64,000 nt of DNA, from NCBI RefSeq assembly GCF_003323735.1, contig NZ_QOIM01000033.1, forward strand, positions 62,001-126,000, read 5' to 3'. Shown here one piece after another: positions 51,549 to 61,311 of the stretch (its first letter is position 1; every line of letters begins with the position of its first letter). The position numbers and the translations under genes are program-made. Source of the DNA: Streptomyces reniochalinae (lineage in GTDB: Bacteria; Actinomycetota; Actinomycetes; Streptomycetales; Streptomycetaceae). Under the pieces are notes generated by a model. It did no database searches. It was given only the letters and a program-made list of their open reading frames with translations, and had not been told where the DNA came from.

Positions 51549-51552
51549 GCCG

Positions 51553-52920
51553 TCACTCTCTCTTCCCACGGCCGGTGGTCCTGCGTCGCCCGTCCTGCCG
51601 TCCGTACCAGGACGTTCGTCCTCCGGGTACCCGGAACCGGACCGTGCGCCGACCGCCAAGTCCCCCACATCCACTCCTCACGCTGCGCGTTCGCCTGTTC
51701 CGCAATCGGGACAAGCCCACCACTCCCATAACGAGCGGAAGTTCCGCAGAGAACGGGAGTTGCGCCACTCGATTCTCACGGCCCCCGGGCGGCGCCGCCG
51801 AAGTACCGCCCGCGTCGGGCACCGAAGCGTAGGTCTCGGGCTCTTCGAGCCGTCTCCAGTGGTCGAACGGCCAGGCGATGACGACCGCTCTTCCAACGAT
51901 CCGGTCCACTCCGATCGTTCCCTTGTCGGGCTCTTGCAAGTGGTAACGGGAGTCGGCGGAGTTGGCCCGGTGGTCGCCCATCACGAACACGCGTCCGTGG
52001 GGAACGGTCACCTCGAACTCGATCTTCGAGGGCTTGTTGCCCGGATGAACGTACGGCTCATCCAGAGGCGTGCCGTTCACCGTCACGTGTCCCTGCTTGT
52101 CGCAGCAGCGTACGGTGTCACCGCCGACGCCGACGACGCGCTTGATCAGATCCTGCTCGTCGTCCGAGGGCAGCAGCCCGATGAAGGTCAGCAGCTCCTT
52201 GCCCTGCTGGATCCCCCAGGGAGCGTTCTTCTTCTCCTTCTTCTCGTCCTCGAGCCAGCCGCCCGGGTCCTCGAAGACGACGACGTCACCGCGGTGCGGC
52301 TCCGCTCCGAACCAGGGTGTGAGTTTGTCGACGAGGACCCTGTCGCCGATCCGGATGGTCTGCTCCATGGAGCCCGAAGGGATGACGAAAGCCTGCACGA
52401 GGAAGGTCTTGAGCACGAGAGCGATCAGCACGGCGACCCCGACGAGGATCGGGATCTCCTTCGTGGCCGAGAGCCTCCGGCGGCGCTTGATGCGTTTCGC
52501 GGCCCGTCTGCGGTCGGCCCGCCCCTGGCCGGGACGCCGCAGCGGCGCCGACTCCTCCTCCGGGCCCCACTCCTCGGCCCCGCCGGGCCCGAGGAGCGCG
52601 CCGGAGGGGTCGTACGCCCCCGCGGAACCGGTGGCGTTGTCGTATGGCCCGGCCGCCGCACCGGAGGGGTCGTACGGCTCGGCCTCGCCGGGGTAGCCGG
52701 AGGGAACCGTGGCGCCGGACCGGTCGTACGGTGCCGCACCTGGGTGCTGGTAGGGCGTGGCCACGTCGCCGTACCCATAGGGGTCCGCACGGCCGTACGA
52801 GGGGTCGCTGGGGTATCCGGCGGCCTGCCACGGGTTGTGGGGCGGCGGCCACGGGCCTTGGGGTTGCTGCCCTGCCCCGTGAGGGTGCTGGTGTCCGTAC
52901 CCGCCCTCGGGGTCAGTCAT
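51553..52920 (-). CDS. sipX: Type I signal peptidase SipX, repeat-rich N-terminus
   Basis: 455 aa. The first ~150 residues are Gly/Pro/Tyr-rich with recurrent PYD-x-SGA units. Then anchor EIPILVGVAVLIALVLKTFLVQAF, catalytic Ser in IPSGSMEQTI, Lys in LIKRVVGVGGD, and GDHRANSADSR. A C-terminal hydrophobic stretch (AELPLVMGVVGL) may be a second anchor. ATG 52920 overlaps the sipW end by 8 bp; GTG at 52926 or 52935 is possible. The ~50-residue tail after the anchor is unusual. Confidence 0.85.
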   Translation of the reverse strand: MTDPEGGYGHQHPHGAGQQPQGPWPPPHNPWQAAGYPSDPSYGRADPYGYGDVATPYQHPGAAPYDRSGATVPSGYPGEAEPYDPSGAAAGPYDNATGSAGAYDPSGALLGPGGAEEWGPEEESAPLRRPGQGRADRRRAAKRIKRRRRLSATKEIPILVGVAVLIALVLKTFLVQAFVIPSGSMEQTIRIGDRVLVDKLTPWFGAEPHRGDVVVFEDPGGWLEDEKKEKKNAPWGIQQGKELLTFIGLLPSDDEQDLIKRVVGVGGDTVRCCDKQGHVTVNGTPLDEPYVHPGNKPSKIEFEVTVPHGRVFVMGDHRANSADSRYHLQEPDKGTIGVDRIVGRAVVIAWPFDHWRRLEEPETYASVPDAGGTSAAPPGGRENRVAQLPFSAELPLVMGVVGLSRLRNRRTRSVRSGCGGLGGRRTVRFRVPGGRTSWYGRQDGRRRTTGRGKRE

Positions 52921-53629
52921 CGTCACCGTCCGCACCCGCGGGGAGGGAGCCGACGCGGCCCAGCGGCCAGCCGATCCAGTCCCCCCGTCCGATCACGCGG
53001 TCGACGGGGACGGTGCCACCGCCGGGATCACCGAGGTGGTCACGGGAATCGCTGGACTTGTCGCGGTGGTCACCCATCACCCACAGGCGCCCCTCCGGTA
53101 CCCGTGTTTCGAAGGGCACCGTGGAGGGCGCGTCGCCGGGGTGCAGATAGTCCTCGCTCACGGGCCGACCGTTCACCTCGATCCTTCCCCGCCTGTCGCA
53201 GCAGCGCACCAGGTCTCCACCGACCCCGATGACGCGCTTGACGTAGTCGGTCTCGGCGGGCGGCACCAGCCCGGTCGCCGCGCCCGCCTTGCGCAGTGCG
53301 GTCGTGACGGAGTTGGTGTCGGGGTCCGCGTCCGCGGAGAACGAATCGGTGCCGTCGAAGACGATGACGTCCCCGCGCTGTGGACCGTCACCGAAGCGGT
53401 AGGCCAGTTTGTTCACCAGCACCCGGTCCCCGACGCGCAGGGTGGGGTCCATCGAGGAACTCGGGATCAGGAAAGGCTGCATGACGAAAGCGTTCGTCAG
53501 CAAGAGTGCCCCCAGCACGAGCCCCGCGTACAGGGCCGGACGCGCGAAGCGCGACCGACCCCCGGCTTCCTGTGCGGAAGCGGAGGAGCGATCGCGCTCC
53601 GGTTCGTCGTGCTGTTCCTCGGTGTCCAT
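52913..53629 (-). CDS. sipW: Type I signal peptidase SipW (Streptomyces)
   Basis: 238 aa. Anchor LYAGLVLGALLLTNAFVMQPF, catalytic Ser in IPSSSMDPTL, Lys in YVKRVIGVGGD, GDHRDKSSDSR. No C-terminal anchor is visible, unlike the three paralogues. This is a Ser-Lys bacterial-type enzyme and is unrelated to the ER-type SipW of Bacillus. First of four sip genes after rplS, overlapping sipX. Confidence 0.87.
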   Translation of the reverse strand: MDTEEQHDEPERDRSSASAQEAGGRSRFARPALYAGLVLGALLLTNAFVMQPFLIPSSSMDPTLRVGDRVLVNKLAYRFGDGPQRGDVIVFDGTDSFSADADPDTNSVTTALRKAGAATGLVPPAETDYVKRVIGVGGDLVRCCDRRGRIEVNGRPVSEDYLHPGDAPSTVPFETRVPEGRLWVMGDHRDKSSDSRDHLGDPGGGTVPVDRVIGRGDWIGWPLGRVGSLPAGADGDDD

Positions 53630-53673
53630 CGGGCGGAAGCCTAACCGGCGCCCCGAACACCGAGGACGCGAGA

Positions 53674-54024
53674 TCAGTTCTCGCGCTTCTCCTTGATCTT
53701 CGCGGCCTTGCCGCGCAGGTCACGCAGGTAGTACAGCTTGGCGCGGCGGACGTCGCCGCGGGTCACGACCTCGATCTTCTCGACGATCGGGGTGTGCACC
53801 GGGAAGGTGCGCTCGACGCCCACGCTGAAGCTGACCTTGCGGACGGTGAAGGTCTCCCGCACGCCGGAGCCCTGGCGGCGGATGCAGACGCCCTTGAACT
53901 GCTGGACACGGGAGCGGTTGCCCTCGATGACGCGCACGTGCACGTTGACCGTGTCGCCCGGGCGGAAGGCCGGGAGGTCGTCGCGCAGGGACGCGGCGTC
54001 GACGCTGTCGAGAAGATGAGACAT
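53674..54024 (-). CDS. rplS: 50S ribosomal protein L19
   Basis: 116 aa, full length. [35 protein letters not shown]...RIQ-type core and [20 protein letters not shown] end. ATG 54024 with GAGGAAAG upstream. Separated from trmD by 190 bp and from sipW by 44 bp. Conserved L19-sip neighbourhood. Confidence 0.96.
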   Translation of the reverse strand: MSHLLDSVDAASLRDDLPAFRPGDTVNVHVRVIEGNRSRVQQFKGVCIRRQGSGVRETFTVRKVSFSVGVERTFPVHTPIVEKIEVVTRGDVRRAKLYYLRDLRGKAAKIKEKREN

Positions 54025-54214
54025 GTCCGTCTGCTTTCCTCGCTGATGCCACAGGTCATCAGCGGCATATTGTGATCTGGTCGGAGAGCCGCCGTTCGCG
54101 GCGGGCGTCGGTCCCCCTGTGGCAGGGTCGCGCGCCGGATGGGAGGCAGCTGCCCATTGTTCCACGGGCCACCCCTCCGCCCCAAATCGGTCGGGCGGGA
54201 GAGGCGCGCGGAGG

Positions 54215-55027
54215 CTACTCGCCCGGCGGGCGGCGCCAGTGGCCGTCGTCCGCGTCCCGGTACCAGCCCAGCTCCTCCAGCGCCGCGCGGTCGTACTTGT
54301 CCAGCGCGTCCGGGTCGCAGCGCTCGATCAGATCGGGCCGGTGACCGGTGGTGCGGGCGAAGGCCTGGTCGCGGCGCCAGCGGGCGATCCGACCGTGGTG
54401 GCCGCTGAGCAGCACCTCGGGGATGCCGCGTCCGCGCCACTCGGGCGGCTTGGTGTAGACGGGCCCTTCCAGCAGGTCGGCCATGGCACCGGGCGCGAAG
54501 GAGTCGTCCTGGTGCGAGGCCGCGTTGCCCAGCACGCCGGGCAGCAGCCGGGCGATCGCCTCGACCATGACGAGCACCGGGGCTTCCCCGCCGGCGAGCA
54601 CGTAGTCGCCGATGGAGACCTCCCGTACGTCGAGCCGCTCCCCGTACTCCTCGATGACGCGGCGGTCGATGCCCTCGTACCGGGCGGGCGTGAAGACCAG
54701 CCAGGGCTCGGCGGACAGTTCGACGGCCAGTTCCTGCGTGAACGGTCTGCCGCTGGGGGTGGGCACGACCAGGACGGGCCGCTCATGCCCCGGCGCGCCG
54801 CTCGCCAGCACGTGGTCGAGGGCCTCGCCCCACGGCTCCGGCTTCATCACCATGCCGGGGCCGCCCCCGTAGGGGGTGTCGTCGACGGTGTGGTGCCGGT
54901 CGTGCGTCCAGTCCCGCAGGTCGTGGACGCGGACGTCCAGCACGCCGCGGCTGCGGGCCTTGCCCACCAGGGAGACGTTCAGCGGCTCCAGGTACTCGGG
55001 GAAGATCGAGACGACGTCGAGCCTCAC
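54215..55027 (-). CDS. trmD: tRNA (guanine-N1)-methyltransferase
   Basis: 270 aa. Methylates G37 of tRNAs to prevent +1 frameshifting. SPOUT knot motifs: [45 protein letters not shown] and [31 protein letters not shown]. The GTG start overlaps the rimM stop (GTGA). Usual order rpsP-khpA-rimM-trmD-rplS. Confidence 0.95.
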   Translation of the reverse strand: MRLDVVSIFPEYLEPLNVSLVGKARSRGVLDVRVHDLRDWTHDRHHTVDDTPYGGGPGMVMKPEPWGEALDHVLASGAPGHERPVLVVPTPSGRPFTQELAVELSAEPWLVFTPARYEGIDRRVIEEYGERLDVREVSIGDYVLAGGEAPVLVMVEAIARLLPGVLGNAASHQDDSFAPGAMADLLEGPVYTKPPEWRGRGIPEVLLSGHHGRIARWRRDQAFARTTGHRPDLIERCDPDALDKYDRAALEELGWYRDADDGHWRRPPGE

Positions 55028-55617
55028 CGCGGGTTCCCCGGGTCGGTCCTCGCCTCTTCTTCGTCGGAGTCGTCGAACTTCTCCTCGAGTGGGCCGGTCT
55101 CGGACTCCTCCTCGGCGAGGAGGCCGGGCGGCGGGTCGATGACGGCGCGCTGAGCGTCCAGGTCGACCTCAGGAACGATCTCGCTGACGAACGGGACCAG
55201 CACTTCCCCGCCGTCCGCGCCGCGGATCACGAGCAGGTCCTGGGCCGGCAGGTGCGCGACGCTCTCGACACGTCCGACGACGGTTCCTTCGACGGTGACC
55301 ACCTCCAGATCCTCCAGCTGGTGGTCGTAGAACTCCTCCGGGTCCTCCGGACGCTCCGCGGGGTCGATCTCCGCGACGAGCAGTGTGTTGCGCAGGGCCT
55401 CGGCGGCGTTGCGGTCGCGGACGCCCTCGAAGCGCAGCAGCAGCCGTCCGCTGTGCACCCGCCCGGCGGCGATGGTCAGCGGTCCGGCGGAGGCCGGGTC
55501 CGTGGCCAGCACCGCGCCGGGCGCGAGCCTGAGCTCCGGCTCGTCGGTCCTGACCTCGACCGTGACCTCGCCCTTGATGCCGTGGGCGCGGCCGATCCGC
55601 GCGACGACTAGCTGCAC
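55024..55617 (-). CDS. rimM: Ribosome maturation factor RimM
   Basis: 197 aa. 30S assembly factor that binds S19 and the 16S head. [25 protein letters not shown] start, then the PRC-barrel domain with [23 protein letters not shown] and [15 protein letters not shown]. The last ~25 residues are strongly acidic. GTG 55617 has GGAGAGG at 4 nt. Overlaps trmD. Confidence 0.93.
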   Translation of the reverse strand: MQLVVARIGRAHGIKGEVTVEVRTDEPELRLAPGAVLATDPASAGPLTIAAGRVHSGRLLLRFEGVRDRNAAEALRNTLLVAEIDPAERPEDPEEFYDHQLEDLEVVTVEGTVVGRVESVAHLPAQDLLVIRGADGGEVLVPFVSEIVPEVDLDAQRAVIDPPPGLLAEEESETGPLEEKFDDSDEEEARTDPGNPR

Positions 55618-55703
55618 TGTGCCTCTCCGTGCTCGGTGCTCATCCGTACGTAAGAAACTGGGGTGGGAGGGGCGGGAGGGGCGGAGAAGGCGGCGACGCG
55701 ACA

Positions 55704-55741
55704 ACGGGCCGGGGACGGCGTGGTCGCCGTCCCCGGCCCGT
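55704..55741 (-). terminator. Strong hairpin between khpA and rimM
   Basis: Seventeen-base perfect arms (ACGGGCCGGGGACGGCG and complement) with a TGGT loop, 22 bp after the khpA stop. It has the strength of an intrinsic terminator and divides the ribosomal/RNA-maturation cluster into two parts. Confidence 0.82.
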
Positions 55742-55762
55742 GCCGGTGCTGCATACCGCTCT

Positions 55763-56002
55763 TCAGCGGACCTGGTCCACGTCGACGAGGTCGACGCGGA
55801 TTCCACGGCCGCCCAGAGCTCCCACGACGGTGCGCAGAGCGCGCGCGGTGCGACCGTTGCGGCCGATCACCTTGCCGAGGTCGTCGGGGTGCACCCTGAC
55901 CTCCAGCACGCGTCCGCGACGGAGGTTGCGGGATGCGATCCCCACCTCGCCGGGGTGGTCGACGATGCCCTTCACCAGGTGCTCGAGGGCCTCCTCGAGC
56001 AT
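55763..56002 (-). CDS. khpA: KH-domain RNA-binding protein KhpA
   Basis: 79 aa. Single KH domain with the GxxG loop in [32 protein letters not shown] start. Binds RNA, in other Gram-positives together with KhpB, affecting cell division and small-RNA regulation. Begins 2 bp after the rpsP stop, so the two are co-translated. Confidence 0.92.
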   Translation of the reverse strand: MLEEALEHLVKGIVDHPGEVGIASRNLRRGRVLEVRVHPDDLGKVIGRNGRTARALRTVVGALGGRGIRVDLVDVDQVR

Positions 56003-56004
56003 CC

Positions 56005-56451
56005 TCAGGCCTCGGTCGACTCGGTGGCGGCCGACGCCTCGGCGTCCGCCTTCTTCTCGGCCTTGTCCGCCTTCTTGGCCTTGGGGGTGATGGCCTCACC
56101 CTGCGGCTCGTCAGCGGACTCCTTGGCGGCGGCCTCGAAGAGGGCGCGCTTGTCGGCCTTCGGCTCCGGGACCTTCATCGGCTCCGGCGCGGGCAGACCC
56201 TTGTACTTCTGCCAGTCGCCGGTGACCTTGAGGATCGCCTCGACGGGCTCGGTCGGCTGGGCGCCGACGCCGAGCCAGTACTGCACACGCTCCGAGTCGA
56301 CCTCGATGCGCGAGGGGTTCTGCACCGGGTGGTACAGGCCGATCTCCTCGATGGCCCGGCCGTCACGGCGGGTGCGGGAGTCGGCGACGATGATGCGGTA
56401 GTGAGGCGAACGGATCTTGCCCAGACGCTTCAGCTTGATCTTGACTGCCAC
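56005..56451 (-). CDS. rpsP: 30S ribosomal protein S16
   Basis: 148 aa. [42 protein letters not shown] start and the [15 protein letters not shown] core. The C-terminal ~60 residues are an Ala/Lys/Glu-rich tail found in actinobacterial S16. GTG start with AGGAG 11 nt upstream. First gene of its cluster. Confidence 0.96.
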   Translation of the reverse strand: MAVKIKLKRLGKIRSPHYRIIVADSRTRRDGRAIEEIGLYHPVQNPSRIEVDSERVQYWLGVGAQPTEPVEAILKVTGDWQKYKGLPAPEPMKVPEPKADKRALFEAAAKESADEPQGEAITPKAKKADKAEKKADAEASAATESTEA

Positions 56452-56742
56452 GGGTGTGGTGTCTCCTGGTCTTGACGTGGGTGGACACGTCGGGGATGCC
56501 ACGTGGGGTTGCGGCGCCGGGTGTCCGATGGACGCGTCAGCCGGAGGAGAGAGGGGTCCTGTGCGACTGTCGAGTTCAGCCGACCATGATGCCACACCGC
56601 GTGGCCGCCCGGAAACCGCCCCCGTCCGCCGTACCCCGAGCACCCGCACCCGCCGGAAGTCCGCACCGGAAGCAGGCGACGGGCCGGCGGAATCCGGGAC
56701 GGCCCCGCCCGGCGGGTGCCTGGGAGCGGCAGCGGGTGCGGG

Positions 56743-57369
56743 TCAGCCGACGGGGACCGGCTCCGCGCTCGCGGCCATCTCGGCGGGCACCGTCTCGGCG
56801 GGGATGCGGAACTGCTTGCCGCAGGCTCCGCACATGATGGGGGCCTGCGCGAGCACCGAGGGAACGACCCGGACGTTGCGGCCGCAGTCGCACACCGCCT
56901 TCACGCGCACCCCGCCCCCCGACGAGCCGTGGCGCGCGGCGGGGCCGCGGAAACTGCGCCCGGTGTCGGTGTCGGTGGCCGCGCTGTAGGCCTTCAGGGC
57001 CCGCTGGAGCCGCTCGATGGTGGGCCGGTAGCGCCGCCGGGTGTCGGGCGTGAGGACCACGAGGGAGAAGCCGCTGCTCGGATGCGGCTCCTCGGGGTGG
57101 TCGAGCCCCAGCTCCTCGGCGATCGCCAGGAAGCGGCGGTTGTGATAGCGGCCCGCGCGTGAGGTGTCACGGACACCGCGGGCCGCGGCGATGCCGTGGA
57201 CTGCCTCGTGCAGCAGCCGTTCGAAGGAGAGACCGGTACCGCAGGCGGACGAGGACTCTCCGATGAGTGATTCGGGCGCGGCCAGGTCCGGCAGCTCGGG
57301 GTGGTGCCGTTGAATATCGGCCCAGGCGGCTGCCAGCTCGGCGGCGAGAACTGGTGGTGTCGTGCTCAC
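56743..57369 (-). CDS. SprT-like metalloprotease-like protein
   Basis: 208 aa. HExxH zinc motif in RLLHEAVHGIAAARG (about residue 53), followed by GRYHNRRFLAIAEELGL, and a C-terminal zinc ribbon CDCG...CGACG. This layout matches SprT/Spartan-like domains, which in eukaryotes cleave DNA-protein crosslinks; the bacterial role is unknown. GTG 57369 gives the conserved STTPPVLAAEL start; an ATG at 57417 is possible. Single gene between rpsP and proS. Confidence 0.72.
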   Translation of the reverse strand: MSTTPPVLAAELAAAWADIQRHHPELPDLAAPESLIGESSSACGTGLSFERLLHEAVHGIAAARGVRDTSRAGRYHNRRFLAIAEELGLDHPEEPHPSSGFSLVVLTPDTRRRYRPTIERLQRALKAYSAATDTDTGRSFRGPAARHGSSGGGVRVKAVCDCGRNVRVVPSVLAQAPIMCGACGKQFRIPAETVPAEMAASAEPVPVG

Positions 57370-57553
57370 GTCGTTCTCAACGAGCGGAAGGGCCCCGGTG
57401 TTCCGATTCCGGGGCATCGCAAATATTTTGCACGTACCAGTCAGTCGGCGTCGTTGCGGCGGGAGCGGGGCGGGTGCCCCGATCTGCGGCCAAGCCGCGC
57501 ACCCGCCGCAACCCGGGACGTATCACCGGTACGGGCACGTCCGTACGGACACC

Positions 57554-58987
57554 TCAGTAGGCGCGCGCCACCAGCGCGACCGTGCCCGGTTCGTCCTCCG
57601 TGCGCGGCACCGCGCCGTCCTCGGCGACCAGACAGCGCACCGTCACCGCGTGCTCGGCCAGCGCCGTCTCGCCCTCGGGACCGAGCGCTGACCACGGCAG
57701 GCGCGCCCATCCGCCGGTCGTGGCGGCTTCCACGGCCTCGCCGATGGTACGGACGTTTTCTGTGCGCAGTTCACGCCGCTCGCGCGTCTGGTGCAGCAGG
57801 AGGGCCTGGTCGTCCTCCAGCAAGCCGGGGAGGGCGGTGGCCAGGGTGGCGAGCGGGACCTGCTCTTTGGTACGCGGCACGCGGCGCACCAGGGTGGCGG
57901 TCCCACCCCCGCCGGGGGCTTCCCCTGCCAGGTCGCGCGGGCCGATCTCGACCCGTACGGGCACCCCTTTGAGCTCCCAGTCGACCGCGCGCCGCCCGAA
58001 GGGGACGTCCGTACGGTCGTCGATCCGCACCCGCAGCCCCGCGGTGCTCAGGTCCTCGGCCAGGGCACGTGCCCGGCTCAGCACGGCGTCCTCGCCCTTG
58101 ACCACGAGGACCACCACCTGCACGGGGGCCAGCCGCGGCGGCAGGCGGAGTCCGTCGTCGTCGCCGTGCGCCATCACCATCGCGCCCACCATGCGCGTGG
58201 TGCTGCCCCAGGAGGTCTGCCAGGCGTGTTCGCGGGTGCCCTCCCTGGTGAGGAACCTGGTGCCGAAGGCGCGGGAGAAGTTCTGCCCCAACTCGTGACT
58301 GGTGGCCATCTGGAGGGCCTTGCCGTCGCCCATCATCGCCTCGAGCGTGAGGGTGTTCAGCGCACCGGAGAAGCGTTCGCGGGCCGTCTTGCGGCCGGGC
58401 ACCACGTCGATGGCCAGGACCTCGGTCATGAAGTCCTGGTAGACGTCACGGTGGATGCGGGCGGCGAAGTCGCGCGCCTGATCGAAGGTGGCGTGCGCGG
58501 TGTGCCCCTCCTGCCACAGGAACTCGGAGGTGCGCAGGAAGAGCCGGGGCCGCATCTCCCAGCGGACCACGTTGGCCCACTGGTTGATCAGCAGGGGCAG
58601 GTCGCGGTAGCTCTGCACCCATTTCGCGAAGTAGTCGTTGATGATCGTCTCGGAGGTGGGCCGCACCACGGCGGGCTCCTCCAGCTCCTTGCCTCCGCCG
58701 TGGGTGACGACGGCCAGTTCGGGTGAGAAGCCTTCGACGTGCTCGGCTTCCTTGGTCATGTAGGACTGCGGGATCAGCAGGGGGAAGTAGGCGTTCTGCA
58801 CACCTGTGCGCTTGATGCGCGCGTCCATGTCGGCCTGCATGCGCTCCCAGATGCCGTAGCCGTACGGTCGGATCACCATCGTGCCGCGCACTGGCCCGTT
58901 CTCCGCGAGCTCCGCCTTGTTCACCAGTTCCTGATACCAGCGCGGGAAGTCCTCGGCCCTGGGGGTGAGGACGGGTGATTTCGCCAT
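57554..58987 (-). CDS. proS: Prolyl-tRNA synthetase, archaeal/eukaryotic type
   Basis: 477 aa. Class II synthetase: motif 2 region VVRWEMRPRLFLRTSEFLWQEGHTAHAT, motif 3 QTSWGSTTRMVGAMVMAHGDD, and an anticodon-binding domain. It lacks the ~180-residue editing insertion of the usual bacterial ProRS and ends in Tyr, as archaeal-type enzymes do. Streptomyces usually also has a bacterial-type ProRS elsewhere, so this may be a second copy; that cannot be seen here. ATG 58987 (MAKSPVLTP) or 58996; no Shine-Dalgarno, perhaps leaderless. Confidence 0.9.
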   Translation of the reverse strand: MAKSPVLTPRAEDFPRWYQELVNKAELAENGPVRGTMVIRPYGYGIWERMQADMDARIKRTGVQNAYFPLLIPQSYMTKEAEHVEGFSPELAVVTHGGGKELEEPAVVRPTSETIINDYFAKWVQSYRDLPLLINQWANVVRWEMRPRLFLRTSEFLWQEGHTAHATFDQARDFAARIHRDVYQDFMTEVLAIDVVPGRKTARERFSGALNTLTLEAMMGDGKALQMATSHELGQNFSRAFGTRFLTREGTREHAWQTSWGSTTRMVGAMVMAHGDDDGLRLPPRLAPVQVVVLVVKGEDAVLSRARALAEDLSTAGLRVRIDDRTDVPFGRRAVDWELKGVPVRVEIGPRDLAGEAPGGGGTATLVRRVPRTKEQVPLATLATALPGLLEDDQALLLHQTRERRELRTENVRTIGEAVEAATTGGWARLPWSALGPEGETALAEHAVTVRCLVAEDGAVPRTEDEPGTVALVARAY

Positions 58988-59179
58988 GGCGGGCATCGTA
59001 GGGCGCCCGGCAGGCGCGCGCTGCGGCAAAGCCGCTGGAAGCCCGCTCAGGCGCGCCGAACGGAGAAGCGCGTGGCGCGGTGAGCAGCGGGCGCACGCGG
59101 GGAGCGCGGGACTCCGGAAAGGCAGGGGACAGGACCGCGGCGACGGCTCCGCGGCCTTGTCCGGCGCGACGCGGCGGGG

Positions 59180-59710
59180 TCAGAAGCTCGGCCCCGGCCA
59201 CTCCTCCGAGGTCAGTGCGAAGCGCTCGTGGTCCCGCCAGGCGTCGTTGATGAAGAGCATGCGCGGAGAGTAGCCCTCGTGGCGGAAGCCGAGCCGCTTG
59301 GCCATCGCCAGTGACCGCTCGTTCTCCGGCTGGACGTTGATCTCCAGCCGGTGCAGCCCGAGCCCGTCGGGTCCCGGCTGGAAGCAACGGTCGACCACCA
59401 GCCGTAGCCCCTCGGTCATCCGTCCCGTCCCGGCGTAGGGCAGGTAGCTGTCGTAGCCGAGGGATCCGTTGCGGAAGCGCGCCCTGACGATGTTGGCGAC
59501 GTTCACCCGGCCGACCAAGCCCTCGTCCTCCCGGTCGAGGATGAGGAAGGTGCGCAGCGCGGGGCCCTGGCGGCGCAGCAGGTCGGGGAGGCCGTCGGGC
59601 TCGACGGGGTTCCACGGGCTGAGGTGGTCTGCCGACCGCACGACGGCCTCGCTGTAGAGCTGTTCGTCGGAGGGCCGCGGGGGGCGGATGTATACGCGCA
59701 TGGACGACAT
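59180..59710 (-). CDS. GNAT-family N-acetyltransferase
   Basis: 176 aa from ATG 59710 (AAGG at 6 nt). RimJ/RimL-like acetyltransferase: VYIRPPRPSDEQLY start, acceptor loops, and the acetyl-CoA block ENERSLAMAKRLGFRHEGYSPRML. Substrate unknown; the group includes ribosomal-protein and antibiotic acetyltransferases. A GTG at 59752 overlapping the ffh stop is an alternative start that would couple it to ffh. Confidence 0.78.
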   Translation of the reverse strand: MSSMRVYIRPPRPSDEQLYSEAVVRSADHLSPWNPVEPDGLPDLLRRQGPALRTFLILDREDEGLVGRVNVANIVRARFRNGSLGYDSYLPYAGTGRMTEGLRLVVDRCFQPGPDGLGLHRLEINVQPENERSLAMAKRLGFRHEGYSPRMLFINDAWRDHERFALTSEEWPGPSF

Positions 59711-59748
59711 CATCCGCCTTTGCCGCGGCAGGCTCGCGTCAGGGGAGG

Positions 59749-61311
59749 TCACTTCGGGGGCAGCATGTCCTTGAACTCCTGAGGGAGTTCGAAGTCGCCG
59801 GGGTCCTGGCCCGCGCCGGGGATGCCGAAGGCGCCACCCTGCTCGCCCTCGGCCCGGCGGGCGGCCGCGGCCTGCTCCTCCTGCTTGCGCTTCATCGGGT
59901 TGCCCGACTGGCGCTTGCCCTTGGTCTTCTTCTGCTGCTTGCCCTTCTTCTTGCCGCCCCCGGCTCCGGGCATTCCCGGCATCCCGGGCATACCCGGCAT
60001 GCCGCCGCCCTGTGCCATCTTGGACATCATCTTGCGGGCGTCGAAGAAGCGCTCGACCAGGTTCTTGACGGCGCTGACGTCCACCCCGGAACCCCGGGCG
60101 ATACGGGCCCGGCGGGAGCCGTTGATCAGCGTGGGCTCCGCGCGCTCCGCCGGCGTCATCGACTTGATGATGGCGGCCGTGCGGTCGACCTCGCGCTCGT
60201 CCAGGTTGTTGATCTGCTCCTTCATCTGGCCCATGCCCGGCATCATGCCGAGCAGCTTGGAGAGCGAGCCCATCTTGCGGACCTGCTCCATCTGGGCCAG
60301 GAAGTCGTCGAACGTGAACTCCTTGGGCCCCTTCGCCAGCTTGGCGGCCATCTTCTCGGCCTCTTGCTGGCTGAAGGTCTGCTCCGCCTTCTCGATCAGC
60401 GTGAGCATGTCGCCCATGCCGAGGATGCGGGACGCCATCCGGTCCGGGTGGAAGGCGTCGAAGTCGTCCAGCTTCTCGCCGTTGGAGGCGAACATGATCT
60501 GCTTGCCGGTGACCTGGGCCACGGAGAGCGCCGCACCACCGCGCGCGTCGCCGTCCAGCTTGGAGAGCACGACGCCGTCGAAGCCGACGCCCTCCTGGAA
60601 GGCCTCCGCCGTGGTGACCGCGTCCTGGCCGATCATGGCGTCGACGACGAAGAGGACCTCGTCGGGGCTGACGGCGTCGCGGATGTCGGCGGCCTGCCGC
60701 ATCAGCTCCTGGTCGATACCCAGGCGTCCCGCGGTGTCGACGATGACCACGTCGTGCTGCTTGTCACGCGCGTAGGTGATCGAGTCCTGGGCGACCTTGA
60801 CCGGATCGCCGACCCCGTTGCCCGGCTCCGGCGCGAAGACGGCCACCCCGGCGCGCTCGGCGACGACCGAGAGCTGGTTGACCGCGTTCGGGCGCTGGAG
60901 GTCCGCCGCGACCAGGACCGGCGTGTGCCCCTGCTGCTGGAGCCAGCGGCCCAGCTTGCCCGCCAGCGTCGTCTTGCCGGCGCCCTGGAGGCCGGCGAGC
61001 ATGATGACGGTCGGCGGGTTCTTGGCGAACCGCAGGCGCCTCGTCTCGCCGCCGAGGATGCCGACCAGCTCCTCGTTGACGATCTTGATGACCTGCTGGG
61101 CAGGGTTCAGCGCCTGGGAGACCTCGGCCCCCGCGGCGCGTTCCTTGACCTGCTTGATGAAGGCGCGGACAACAGGAAGCGCGACGTCCGCCTCGAGCAG
61201 GGCGATGCGGATCTCACGCGCGGTGGCGTCGATGTCCGCCTCGCTGAGGCGCCCTTTGCCCCGGAGGTTCTTGAACGTCGCACTCAGGCGGTCGGAAAGG
61301 GTATCGAACAC
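59749..61311 (-). CDS. ffh: Signal recognition particle protein Ffh
   Basis: 520 aa. SRP54 GTPase with N domain (MFDTLSDRLSATFKNLRGKG), G1 GLQGAGKTT, DTAGR, TKxD-type SKLDGDARGG, and a Met-rich M domain (MSKMAQGGGMPGMPGMPGMPGAGG) followed by a basic tail. GTG 61311. Targets ribosomes making membrane proteins. Downstream of a 262-bp spacer after glnK. Confidence 0.96.
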   Translation of the reverse strand: MFDTLSDRLSATFKNLRGKGRLSEADIDATAREIRIALLEADVALPVVRAFIKQVKERAAGAEVSQALNPAQQVIKIVNEELVGILGGETRRLRFAKNPPTVIMLAGLQGAGKTTLAGKLGRWLQQQGHTPVLVAADLQRPNAVNQLSVVAERAGVAVFAPEPGNGVGDPVKVAQDSITYARDKQHDVVIVDTAGRLGIDQELMRQAADIRDAVSPDEVLFVVDAMIGQDAVTTAEAFQEGVGFDGVVLSKLDGDARGGAALSVAQVTGKQIMFASNGEKLDDFDAFHPDRMASRILGMGDMLTLIEKAEQTFSQQEAEKMAAKLAKGPKEFTFDDFLAQMEQVRKMGSLSKLLGMMPGMGQMKEQINNLDEREVDRTAAIIKSMTPAERAEPTLINGSRRARIARGSGVDVSAVKNLVERFFDARKMMSKMAQGGGMPGMPGMPGMPGAGGGKKKGKQQKKTKGKRQSGNPMKRKQEEQAAAARRAEGEQGGAFGIPGAGQDPGDFELPQEFKDMLPPK

